Origin: Candidatus Saccharimonadota bacterium
GTDB taxonomy: Bacteria; Patescibacteriota; Saccharimonadia; Saccharimonadales; Saccharimonadaceae
Direction: 5' to 3'
DNA length: 48,176 nucleotides
NCBI GenBank assembly: GCA_017514045.1
Contig: JAFWLS010000021.1
Location: 1 to 48,176, forward strand
Position numbers and translations under genes: made by a program. Below the pieces are notes generated by a model. The model ran no database searches. It had not been told where the DNA came from and saw only the letters and a list, made by a program, of their open reading frames with translations. This document shows positions 32,582-40,009 of this stretch, piece by piece; the stretch's first letter is position 1, and each line of letters opens with the position of its first letter.

Positions 32582-32609
32582 ATTATATCACAGAACCCTG
32601 TGTTATAAT
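32582..32609. promoter_or_regulatory. symmetric bidirectional promoter
   Basis: A near-perfect inverted repeat: ATTATATCACAG (32582-32593), AACC, CTGTGTTATAAT (32598-32609), 11 of 12 arm positions matching. Each arm holds an outward-facing extended -10 (TGA-TATAAT to the left for the SurA-like gene, TGT-TATAAT to the right for tRNA-Arg). Confidence 0.75.
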
Positions 32610-32615
32610 ATATTC

Positions 32616-32690
32616 ACAGCTCGACCACCACTTATCGACTTTTACATTTTAAAAGCATAGTGGAAGTAGATTTTTATCGAACTCGAGCTG
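32616..32690 (+). ncRNA. structured leader (or small RNA) before tRNA-Arg
   Basis: From the predicted start at about 32616 the transcript folds with a closing stem CAGCTCGA (32617-32624) and TCGAGCTG (32683-32690) around an inner hairpin (CCAC..TAT/ATAGTGG and CTTTT/AAAAG). TTTTAG follows the stem. No ORF is present. tRNA-Arg begins 14 nt later with no promoter of its own, so the two are co-transcribed, at least in part. Confidence 0.5.
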
Positions 32691-32703
32691 TTTTAGTTCT
32701 AAC

Positions 32704-32780
32704 GGCCTGGTAGCTCAATTGGATAGAGCAGTTCCGTCCTAAGGAAAAGGTTGCGCGTTCGACTCGCGCCCGGGTCACCA
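32704..32780 (+). tRNA. tRNA-Arg (anticodon CCT)
   Basis: Acceptor GGCCTGG/CCGGGTC, anticodon loop GTCCTAA, T-loop TTCGACT, encoded ACCA end. Confidence 0.96.
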
Positions 32781-32798
32781 AAATATCGTATCAAAAAA

Positions 32799-32822
32799 CT
32801 CTCTTTAAAAGAGAGCTTTTTT
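32799..32822 (+). terminator. terminator after tRNA-Arg
   Basis: CTCTCT (32799-32804) with AGAGAG (32810-32815), then CTTTTTT. Confidence 0.85.
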
Positions 32823-32858
32823 AAAAACAGGATCATCTCAAATACAAAACATGAAGTC

Positions 32859-32883
32859 GCCTCGGCGGATTATCCGCCGAGGC
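32859..32883 (-). terminator. strong hairpin downstream of the Pro/Thr-repeat gene
   Basis: Perfect 11-bp GC-rich stem GCCTCGGCGGA/TCCGCCGAGGC with a 3-nt loop. It lacks a good T-tract, so it may stabilise the mRNA 3' end or be a weak terminator. Confidence 0.55.
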
Positions 32884-32909
32884 ATAAGGTACAAAATCAT
32901 CATCACAGA

Positions 32910-34523
32910 TTAAATTGAATCGGGGTCAAAACTATCATCTGCGACCCCTTCCGGTTTTTCCTTCGGGACATTGTGTCCCGGATCGGCCGGCGGAGGAGTG
33001 TTTTTATCCTCTCGAATCGGCGTAGGTGCAGGCACCTCGCAGTTCTCTGTCGGCCGTACTTTTGCCGTCGGTACAGGTGTCGGCTTAGGTGTAGGTTTAG
33101 GTGTAGGAGTCGGTTTTACCGGAGTAGATTCGACATGATCCGTTGTATGCGGATCTTCCGAATTTTCCGGATTGACCGGCCCTCCACCAACCGTCGGCGT
33201 TGGCCTATCGTCAGGATTCTTAGTAGGACGCGGCGTAGGCGTCGGCTTGGGCGTCGGAGTAGGGGTAGGCGTCGGCTTGGGCGTCGGAGTAGGAGTAGGC
33301 GTCGGCTTGGGCGTCGGAGTAGGGGTAGGCGTCGGCTTGGGCGTCGGAGTAGGAGTTTCATTAGCTTTCACTCCAATCTTCCACTTCCAAGTTCCTCCCT
33401 CGGTGAAATTTACATAGGCTTTACTGGAATAATCACTTGGATTAGCCCCTGCAACCCTGCAAGCCACCTGGAAAGCCTTCTTGTTAGAAACAAAATTCTT
33501 TCCATCCCCGTCATAGAAGGTTACCAGAAGGTCCGGTTTGTGATTCGTATCTCCCTTCCGCCTAGCAAAGAGTTCAGGAAGTTTCTTGTTGCTCTGCCAC
33601 CGCATCATTACTTCGAGCGCCCAATTTTTGGAAATCTCAATACTTCCAGCATCGAGCTTCTCGAAGAAGTACGTCAGCGTTTCGTTTGCAAGCTTGTCGT
33701 ACTTTGCAGACGAAAGTTCAGCCACAGACTGGGCGTACTTGTTCGCCTCATTCATATCTTTGAATTGCTCCAGTTCCATCTGGAACCTAAACCAAGTCAA
33801 AGACCATGGATCGCTCACAGCATATTTCAACCATGTAGTGATCTTAGACGACCATGTCTCCCCAGTAATTGCCATCGCAAACGCTTCTGGCACTTCCTTC
33901 TTCTTTTCATCCGCCAGGAACCACTGGTCATTGTCTTTCTTCCATCCACCTTCGTAGGTAAATATCTCGATAGCAACTTTATCCTTGGTCCCCTTAATCA
34001 TGGATTCTACAGCAGAAACCGCAGTTCCAGATTTCTTCGCAGATGCAGCAGCAGTCTTAGTCTCCTTCGCAGGTACAGCCGTAGCCTCGACCTCTTTTTC
34101 AGTAGTCTTAGCCGGTGCGACCGTAGGTGTTACGTCGGACTTTTCAACTGGAGCAGTAACAGCCCTTTCTGTCGGCTTTTCAGATGGTACTTCCGTTGAG
34201 GCCTCAGCAGGCTTTTCGGTAGATACCGTCTTCGCAGCCATTACGACCGGCGTTTCCGCCGTCTCCATAGCTACAGATGCATCAGTCTCCGGAGGCGCAG
34301 TCGCGGTCACGGTAACAATCGTATGCTCTGCCGTCTTCGGAGCCCAACCAGACCGATTGAAAATCTGGTTCCAGTTGGTTGACAGATACAGTAAAACCAG
34401 AAGGACCGCCGCCACAATAAAGATGGCCAAAACCACCTTTCTCCAGGAAACCTGGTTCGTCGCCTCCTCTGCCTCATGTTTTCCCCTCCGCTCCTGCGGA
34501 GAGTTCCTTTCATTATTACTCAT
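32910..34523 (-). CDS. type II membrane protein with Pro/Thr repeat tail, unknown function
   Basis: 537 aa. Charged cytoplasmic head (1-27), one membrane segment (29-47), an Ala/Thr/Glu/Pro linker (65-170), a globular domain (about 175-388; W- and K-rich, with GGWKKDNDQWFLADEKKK and WALEVMMRWQSNKKLPELF), then about 150 residues dominated by PTPTPKPT repeats, probably an extended wall-spanning or glycosylated stalk. No known domain is recognised. The start has AGGGAGGG 7-9 nt upstream. Isolated transcription unit with a consensus promoter and a 170-nt leader. Codon use resembles the 112-aa gene at 26874 more than the surrounding genes. Confidence 0.75.
   Translation of the reverse strand: MSNNERNSPQERRGKHEAEEATNQVSWRKVVLAIFIVAAVLLVLLYLSTNWNQIFNRSGWAPKTAEHTIVTVTATAPPETDASVAMETAETPVVMAAKTVSTEKPAEASTEVPSEKPTERAVTAPVEKSDVTPTVAPAKTTEKEVEATAVPAKETKTAAASAKKSGTAVSAVESMIKGTKDKVAIEIFTYEGGWKKDNDQWFLADEKKKEVPEAFAMAITGETWSSKITTWLKYAVSDPWSLTWFRFQMELEQFKDMNEANKYAQSVAELSSAKYDKLANETLTYFFEKLDAGSIEISKNWALEVMMRWQSNKKLPELFARRKGDTNHKPDLLVTFYDGDGKNFVSNKKAFQVACRVAGANPSDYSSKAYVNFTEGGTWKWKIGVKANETPTPTPKPTPTPTPTPKPTPTPTPTPKPTPTPTPTPKPTPTPRPTKNPDDRPTPTVGGGPVNPENSEDPHTTDHVESTPVKPTPTPKPTPKPTPVPTAKVRPTENCEVPAPTPIREDKNTPPPADPGHNVPKEKPEGVADDSFDPDSI
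33241..33360. repeat. 30-bp coding tandem repeat, four copies
   Basis: Units start at 33241, 33271, 33301 and 33331 and encode ten residues of the Pro/Thr/Lys tail. Units alternate between AGGGG and AGGAG at one site, so the real duplication step was 60 bp. Such arrays vary in copy number between strains. Confidence 0.92.
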
Positions 34524-34703
34524 TTTTTATACCCTCCCTATAAATTTTTTCGAGTAAAACTGTTGTGAAGCTTTAATCTATATAAAAACTGTGATGATGG
34601 TTCAGACACTGTGTTTGTGTCTGAGATGGTCCGGTTTTAATGAGCGTCCATATCGGACTCGCAGTCTTTTACCTCTGTCTAACACTCCGGTATAAACACA
34701 TAC

Positions 34704-34732
34704 ATTATAGCACAAAATGCAAAAAATGTCAA
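34704..34732 (-). promoter_or_regulatory. consensus promoter of the Pro/Thr-repeat gene
   Basis: TTGACA (34732-34727), 17 nt, TATAAT (34709-34704): a perfect consensus, with TGC before the -10. The leader (about 34697-34524) contains a hairpin TCAGACAC/GTGTCTGA near 34600-34622. Positions 34733-34799 hold nothing I can name. Confidence 0.9.
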
Positions 34733-34789
34733 GGTTATGCTAAGAGATAGCCCCAGTTTAACCACTATCTTCTCAATCTTTTAATACAA

Positions 34790-34819
34790 GAACAAACAGG
34801 GGCGCAGTTTCCTGCGCCC
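34790..34819 (-). terminator. ndk terminator
   Basis: GGGCGCAG (34819-34812), GAAA loop, CTGCGCCC (34807-34800), then CTGTTTGTT. Confidence 0.85.
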
Positions 34820-34839
34820 ATGTTCCAATTATTTAATGT

Positions 34840-35355
34840 TTAGCGCGTATATTTCTCATTCAGATCAGAGTAATCGTATAGTTCACTTTCATCAAACCAC
34901 AGATCAATCTCCTTCTTTGCTTCATCTGGGCTTCCGGACGCATGAATAAGATTCGGCACTCCGATCCCCTTCGCGTCGCTATAACCAAAGGACATGTGCG
35001 AATAATCGCCTCTGATTGTTCCCATCTCAGCAGATTTCGGTTCGGTCGGACCTACAATCTTACGAACTAGCGGGACGCATTCTACACCTTCTAGGACCAT
35101 CGCAATCACCGGTCCAGTCATCATATAAGCTACATTATAATGAAATGCTTGTTCGCCACGGCGAGTAATCATCTTGCCGATATCCTCATAATGAGCTCTG
35201 TAATGATCCTCGCTTGGCATGACCATCTTCATACCAACGATCTTTAACCCTACGCGTTCAAATCTCTGAAGAATCTCTCCAACCAAACCACGCTGTACGG
35301 CATCAGGTTTACATACAACTAAGCTTCTTTGAATTAGATCTTTCTCTTTTCCCAT
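34840..35355 (-). CDS. ndk: nucleoside diphosphate kinase
   Basis: NDK balances nucleoside triphosphate pools by phosphate transfer through a phosphohistidine. VVCKPDAVQRGLVGEI opens the protein and NLIHASGSPDEAKKEI carries the catalytic histidine. At 171 aa it is longer than the usual 140-150, with extra residues around the GDYSHMSFGYSDAKGIGVP loop and at the C-terminus. The frame extends to 35385, but GAAAGGAG precedes ATG 35355. Confidence 0.95.
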   Translation of the reverse strand: MGKEKDLIQRSLVVCKPDAVQRGLVGEILQRFERVGLKIVGMKMVMPSEDHYRAHYEDIGKMITRRGEQAFHYNVAYMMTGPVIAMVLEGVECVPLVRKIVGPTEPKSAEMGTIRGDYSHMSFGYSDAKGIGVPNLIHASGSPDEAKKEIDLWFDESELYDYSDLNEKYTR

Positions 35356-35417
35356 ATTTTTCTCCTTTCGAGTATTATATAACAATCATCAGATGAATTC
35401 CAGACCCTCAATATTCC

Positions 35418-35444
35418 AACAAAAGAGGCGCTTTTCACGCCTCT
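35418..35444 (-). terminator. terminator of the 68-aa gene
   Basis: AGAGGCG (35444-35438) with CGCCTCT (35430-35424), 7-nt loop, then TTTGTT. Confidence 0.82.
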
Positions 35445-35463
35445 AGTATTGTCGACTATCTAA

Positions 35464-35670
35464 TTAATCTCTAAGGAGCACTAAAAGTAATGCGGCCACC
35501 AACATACAAACCACTACCGAAAGAATAGTGATAACTGTTATATGTAGCCTCAGTTCTCTATTGCCTCGAATACACTCCCGCGGCGTACATTCGTTAACAG
35601 GTTTGTGTTTCACTTGAGCGGAAGCCCTGCTAGTAGTTTTTACCCCCCTCTTTTTCGTCTTATTAGCCAT
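35464..35670 (-). CDS. small single-pass membrane protein (68 aa)
   Basis: Basic N-terminus (MANKTKKRGVKTTSRAS) with two cysteines (NECTPRECIRGN), then one membrane segment (about 43-66). No recognised family. TGG-TATAAT (35717-35712) lies about 40 nt upstream and AAGG precedes the start. Its own terminator makes it a single-gene unit. Confidence 0.6.
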   Translation of the reverse strand: MANKTKKRGVKTTSRASAQVKHKPVNECTPRECIRGNRELRLHITVITILSVVVCMLVAALLLVLLRD

Positions 35671-35766
35671 TATTTGATGCCTTTACCTTAATGTTAATGG
35701 TTATTTATCTAATTATACCACACATGTTATCGCGCGCCCCTATCAGACCTTCCGTCAAAACCATGC

Positions 35767-35772
35767 TATAAT
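35767..35772 (+). promoter_or_regulatory. extended -10 promoter of the recombinase, leaderless geometry
   Basis: TGC-TATAAT (35767-35772), ending 6 nt before the ATG at 35779; no good -35 box. Confidence 0.7.
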
Positions 35773-35778
35773 ACACTT

Positions 35779-36732
35779 ATGATAGCGGTCCAAACAGACA
35801 TTAACTCTCTTATCGATGATTTTCTTGAACATCTAGAAGTCGAACGCGGCCGTTCCCAAAAGACCGTCGAAAACTACCGTCTGTATCTATATCGCTTTTA
35901 TGAAATATGCACCGAGATACTCGACAAAGACGACATCAAGCCCAACGAAATTGACGCTGAGCTTCTTCGCAAGTATCGTCTCAAGCTTAATCGCTACACT
36001 AACGATGTCCGTAATGAAGGTTTATCGGCCCTTACGCAGTCTTACCATCTTATCGCCCTTCGAGGTTTTCTCAAATATCTCGCCCGTCGCGAGATTAAGA
36101 CACTCGACCCTAGTCTTGTAGATCTTCCTCGTGCCACCAGAAAGCAGGTTACCTTCCTCCATTATGACGAAATCGAAGATTTACTAAACGCCATACCCGC
36201 TGATACTGAGTCCGGTTTAAGAGATCGTGCCATCATTGAGCTTCTTTTCTCTGGAGGTCTACGCGTTTCTGAGCTCATCAATCTCAACCGTGACTCTATC
36301 AACCTTGACCGACGAGAGTTCATAGTCCGCGGTAAAGGTAAAAAAGATCGACCTATTTTTATCAGCGAGGCAGCTGCCAATGCCACCCGCGATTATCTCG
36401 CCACTCGCAGCGATTCTCTCCCCGCTCTCTTTCTCAATAATTCTCGCAATCTAAACACCGTTGATACCTCTGGCAACTATCGTCGTCTTACTCCTCGTTC
36501 GGTTCAAAGAATTATCGAAAAATACGCCAAACTTGCTGGCATTACCAAACACGTCACTCCACATACGCTTCGTCATTCTTTTGCCACCGATCTTCTCATG
36601 AACGGTGCTGATCTTCGTTCCGTTCAGGCTATGCTCGGTCATGCTAATATCTCAACCACCCAAATCTATACTCACGTCACCGACCCGCATCTCCGCGAAA
36701 TACACGAAAAATTCCACTCCGAAACGTCTTAA
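35779..36732 (+). CDS. XerC/D-type tyrosine recombinase
   Basis: 317 aa. An N-terminal SAM-like core-binding domain (about 8-115) and a catalytic domain with the full set of residues: Arg in GGLRVSEL, Lys in VRGKGKKDRP, HxxR in PHTLRHSFA, His in LGHANIS and Tyr in IYTHV. Length and motifs suit chromosome dimer resolution at dif, and no phage or integron genes lie nearby. The only recombinase in the window; whether a XerD partner exists elsewhere cannot be seen. Confidence 0.92.
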   Translation: MIAVQTDINSLIDDFLEHLEVERGRSQKTVENYRLYLYRFYEICTEILDKDDIKPNEIDAELLRKYRLKLNRYTNDVRNEGLSALTQSYHLIALRGFLKYLARREIKTLDPSLVDLPRATRKQVTFLHYDEIEDLLNAIPADTESGLRDRAIIELLFSGGLRVSELINLNRDSINLDRREFIVRGKGKKDRPIFISEAAANATRDYLATRSDSLPALFLNNSRNLNTVDTSGNYRRLTPRSVQRIIEKYAKLAGITKHVTPHTLRHSFATDLLMNGADLRSVQAMLGHANISTTQIYTHVTDPHLREIHEKFHSETS

Positions 36733-36745
36733 CTAAATCCTCACG

Positions 36746-37528
36746 CTAAAAGCTCAAATAGTGCATAATTACATCCTCGAGCACAACTATCGCCACAAAT
36801 GCTATTACTAGAAACGGCCCAAACGCCGCTTTTTTCTTCCCAAGTCCAACCATAACAATACTACCGATAAAATTCGCCAAAAAAAGTTCGACCAAAGCCA
36901 ACTGCCATTTTCCAAGTGCCAAACCAATTGCAAGGCACAACATCCAATCCCCCTCTCCCACTAGCCTCTCCTTGGAAAAAAGATATAGCAAATAATACGT
37001 TCCAGCAAGCAACGCCACGCTTCCTAGTAACGACAATATACCATTCATAGATACACCTGTTTGTACAATCCCCAAAACCGCAAGCGCAAGTCCCATGATT
37101 ATCACATATACCAACACTACTACCGGCATCTCCTGCCATTTCGCGTCATAAATTGCTAATAGTAACATCCCCACTATCATCAAAAGTACTAACGAAAACC
37201 CTATATAATTTATAGTTCCAGCGCTCAAAAATCTCCACGCAATCAATCCGAAACTAACAGCCCCGAATACTTCAGCTAAAATTTCCGCCTTACCAATCTT
37301 TTTTCCGCACTTTCGGCATTTTCCTCCCTGCAAAATCCAACTTATAATCGGAATATTTTCATACCAAGTCAACCTTTTGCCACAATTAAGGCATACCGAT
37401 CTTCTTCCAGGGTCTTTCTTTCCCTCTTCTTTCAGCCTTATTCTCCAAGCCTGACAACACGCAAAGCTCCCAAAAGCCGCTCCGAATATTGCACTAAATA
37501 CAATCACAATTATTCTAAGATATTCCAT
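36746..37528 (-). CDS. pilD: type IV prepilin peptidase
   Basis: An integral membrane aspartyl protease that cuts and often N-methylates prepilins. 260 aa with about seven membrane segments. The cytoplasmic loop holds two CxxC pairs (CLNCGKRL and CRKCGKKI) that bind zinc; the catalytic aspartates are in LLAIYDAKWQEMP and LVGEGDWML (GxGD). ATG 37534 falls 1 nt after the -10 box; ATG 37528, 7 nt after TATAAT (37541-37536), is the preferred leaderless start. Downstream of the pilus operon, transcribed separately. The recombinase ends 13 nt away, convergent. Confidence 0.93.
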   Translation of the reverse strand: MEYLRIIVIVFSAIFGAAFGSFACCQAWRIRLKEEGKKDPGRRSVCLNCGKRLTWYENIPIISWILQGGKCRKCGKKIGKAEILAEVFGAVSFGLIAWRFLSAGTINYIGFSLVLLMIVGMLLLAIYDAKWQEMPVVVLVYVIIMGLALAVLGIVQTGVSMNGILSLLGSVALLAGTYYLLYLFSKERLVGEGDWMLCLAIGLALGKWQLALVELFLANFIGSIVMVGLGKKKAAFGPFLVIAFVAIVVLEDVIMHYLSF

Positions 37529-37604
37529 TACCATTATTATACACTAAATCTATCATCCCCTAATTAAATCAAACTTCCTAGTATTTTTAAGATTCAGATG
37601 CAAT

Positions 37605-37631
37605 CAAAAACGGGCGCGTTTTGCGCGCCCG
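37605..37631 (-). terminator. terminator of the pilus operon
   Basis: CGGGCGCG (37631-37624 on the minus strand) with CGCGCCCG (37618-37611), 5-nt loop, then TTTTTG. Confidence 0.93.
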
Positions 37632-37653
37632 CATGCGAACAATGAGCGAAATA

Positions 37654-38859
37654 TTAAGTAATAGAAGTAACGAGTGAGTAAATCGGGAGCAGCGTACCAG
37701 CAATGACGATACCAATCAATCCGGCCATAATCACCATCAAGAACGGCTCAATCATCGTTGAAATATTCGCAATTTTTTCATCTAGTTCGTTTTCGTAAAC
37801 CTCAGCCGCCTTCCCAATCATTTCATCAATTTTACCAGACTGTTCTCCAATACTAATCATCTGAGGCACCAACGGTAATACATAGTCGAGATCTTGCACG
37901 CTCTCAGAAAGTGCCTTACCGGACTTTACTTTTTCTCCAGCAGCGTTGAACTGTTGTTCCATATAATAATTAGAAGTTGCCCTAGCGCTAATATGTATCG
38001 CATCTAGCATCGATACGCCAGTGCCCAACAACATTTCCATCGTACGGCTAAAGCGTGTCATATAAAGCCTCTGGAATAGTGTTTTGAACAACGGAACATT
38101 CAACTTAAACAACGCAAAGGTTCTCTTGCCAGCATCAGTACGTCTATAAATATTAATCCCATAAATAATTAGTCCTATTACACCTAGAACGATATACCAT
38201 CTCATAGCAAAGAAATCAGATATAGACACCAAAGCCTTAGTAAGGCCAGGCAATACCTTATTCATGTCCTCATAAAGCTTGCGCACCTCTGGCACGACTA
38301 AGATCATCATGAAAGCAAGTACGGCAATAATCACTATAAAGATAATTCCTGGATACACCATCGCACCGCGAATTTTAGAAATCATGTTCGAATCTTTTTC
38401 GTCTTGCGCTGCCAAACGTGCCAACGCTGTATCAAGCGTACCAGACATTTCGCCGGCCGCTACAAGCGACAAATAAACATCGTTAAATACATCCGGATGC
38501 TGCGCTAGAGAATCAGAAAGAGACTTGCCCGCCTCTACGCTAGCGGTAACATCCTCAATTACTGCCTTCATTGATTGCGATGTAGCTTGTTCCGCTGCTG
38601 TCTTGAGCGACCTAGACATTGGAAGGCCAGCGCCAATAAGTGTTGCAAACTGTCTCGTGAAAATAATACGATCCTTAGTCGCAACCTTATTTTTCAGCTT
38701 TGCTATAATGCCCCTCTTATCCTCTTCTTCGATCCTCTGCGGTACGTAACCTTGTTCAACCAAAAGTTTCCCAGCTTCACGCTCGTTTTCGGCCTGAATT
38801 ACGCCAGAAACTGTTTTTCTGGAAGCTTTCTCAGTTGCTTTATAATTAAATCTCTTCAT
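37654..38859 (-). CDS. pilC: type IV pilus inner-membrane platform protein
   Basis: PilC/GspF platform that couples the cytoplasmic motors to pilin assembly (401 aa). Two T2SSF domains: cytoplasmic helices FTRQFATLIGAGLPMSRSLKTAAEQ and FSRTMEMLLGTGVSMLDAIHISA, each followed by a membrane segment; three membrane helices in all. Last gene of the operon, 2 nt after pilT. Confidence 0.95.
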   Translation of the reverse strand: MKRFNYKATEKASRKTVSGVIQAENEREAGKLLVEQGYVPQRIEEEDKRGIIAKLKNKVATKDRIIFTRQFATLIGAGLPMSRSLKTAAEQATSQSMKAVIEDVTASVEAGKSLSDSLAQHPDVFNDVYLSLVAAGEMSGTLDTALARLAAQDEKDSNMISKIRGAMVYPGIIFIVIIAVLAFMMILVVPEVRKLYEDMNKVLPGLTKALVSISDFFAMRWYIVLGVIGLIIYGINIYRRTDAGKRTFALFKLNVPLFKTLFQRLYMTRFSRTMEMLLGTGVSMLDAIHISARATSNYYMEQQFNAAGEKVKSGKALSESVQDLDYVLPLVPQMISIGEQSGKIDEMIGKAAEVYENELDEKIANISTMIEPFLMVIMAGLIGIVIAGTLLPIYSLVTSIT

Positions 38860-38861
38860 TT

Positions 38862-39935
38862 CTAACCTCTTACTAGCCTATCAAAGTTTTCTACGTCGAC
38901 GGCATAGTCGCGCGCTTCATTATAAGCCACGGTACCACTCTTGACGAGCTTCGCAAGCGTGCTGTCCATTGTTTGCATTCCAGCGCTTGCGCCAGTTTGA
39001 ATCATCGAATCAATTTGATGAGTTTTACCATCACGTATAAGTGATCGAATGGCCGAATTAGCTATCATAATTTCTGCCGCCGCGATGCGACCGCCACCGA
39101 TCGCCGGCACTAACCTCTGAGCACAAATCGCCATCAGAATATTAGAAAGTTGTGAACGTACCTGTGGCTGTTGATGAGCCGGGAATACATCTATCATGCG
39201 GTCCACGGACTGAGCCGCAGAATTAGTATGCAGAGTCGCCAATACCAAATGTCCGGTCTCAGCGATAGTGATAGCGGAAGATATCGTCTCCAGATCACGC
39301 ATTTCGCCTAGAAGCACCACATCCGGATCTTCACGAAGTGCACTTCTGAGCGCCGCGGAGAATGAAAATGTATCATAATGCACTTCCCTTTGCACTACTA
39401 CGGATCGCTGTGATTTATGCGTAAATTCAATCGGATCTTCAATCGTCAAAATATGCAAAGCTTTCTCACGATTTATCTTATCTACAATCGCAGCAAGCGT
39501 TGTCGATTTACCAGAACCGGTAGGGCCAGTCACTAGCACTAAACCACGAGGAAAATCAGCAAAATTCTCTACCACTCCAGGAAGGCCTAGCTCGTTAATC
39601 GTCTGAATCCTATTTGGGATCAAGCGAAACGCACAAGCTAAATTACCTCTTTCATGGAAAGCGTTTGCACGAAAACGTCCAAGTTCGCCAAAAGCAAATG
39701 AGTAATCAAATTCCTTATCCTTAAGTAGAATCTTTTGCTGAGATTCATCGAGCGTCGCGAATATTAAACTCTCAACCATCTGAGGAGTTAACGCCGGCTG
39801 ACTAGCCATTGCAACAAGTTGGCCATCAACACGTAAAACCGGCGGCAATCCCACCTGTATATGTATGTCGGAAGCGTTCTTTCGGATACATTCCTCCAGC
39901 AACGTTTCTATTCTTGGCCCACTTCCATTCTCCAT
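38862..39935 (-). CDS. pilT: type IV pilus retraction ATPase
   Basis: Hexameric ATPase that powers pilus disassembly (357 aa). Walker A GPTGSGKSTT, the Asp box and Walker B DPDVVLLGEMRDLETI, and the retraction-type C-terminal motif AIRSLIRDGKTHQIDSMIQT. A TGG-TAAAAT box (39947-39942) ends 6 nt before its ATG, so pilT-pilC probably have an internal leaderless promoter, allowing retraction to be controlled apart from extension. Confidence 0.95.
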   Translation of the reverse strand: MENGSGPRIETLLEECIRKNASDIHIQVGLPPVLRVDGQLVAMASQPALTPQMVESLIFATLDESQQKILLKDKEFDYSFAFGELGRFRANAFHERGNLACAFRLIPNRIQTINELGLPGVVENFADFPRGLVLVTGPTGSGKSTTLAAIVDKINREKALHILTIEDPIEFTHKSQRSVVVQREVHYDTFSFSAALRSALREDPDVVLLGEMRDLETISSAITIAETGHLVLATLHTNSAAQSVDRMIDVFPAHQQPQVRSQLSNILMAICAQRLVPAIGGGRIAAAEIMIANSAIRSLIRDGKTHQIDSMIQTGASAGMQTMDSTLAKLVKSGTVAYNEARDYAVDVENFDRLVRG

Positions 39936-40009
39936 AATTACATTTTACCACAAGCTTTTTATAATTTATAGCTATTTTTATCTTAATTCGCCCCAACAAA
40001 CAGCATAAA

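Noticed and set aside
33241-33360. CRISPR-like array
   Set aside because: The 30-bp units are contiguous with no spacers, in frame, and encode the Pro/Thr tail of a protein.
32973-34199. 408-codon plus-strand ORF opposite the Pro/Thr-repeat gene
   Set aside because: Arg/Ser-rich low-complexity shadow of the repeat gene on the other strand; no ribosome site or family match.
35779-36732. Phage or integron integrase
   Set aside because: Length, motif spacing and core-gene neighbourhood fit XerC/D; no phage genes, attC sites or direct repeats were seen nearby.
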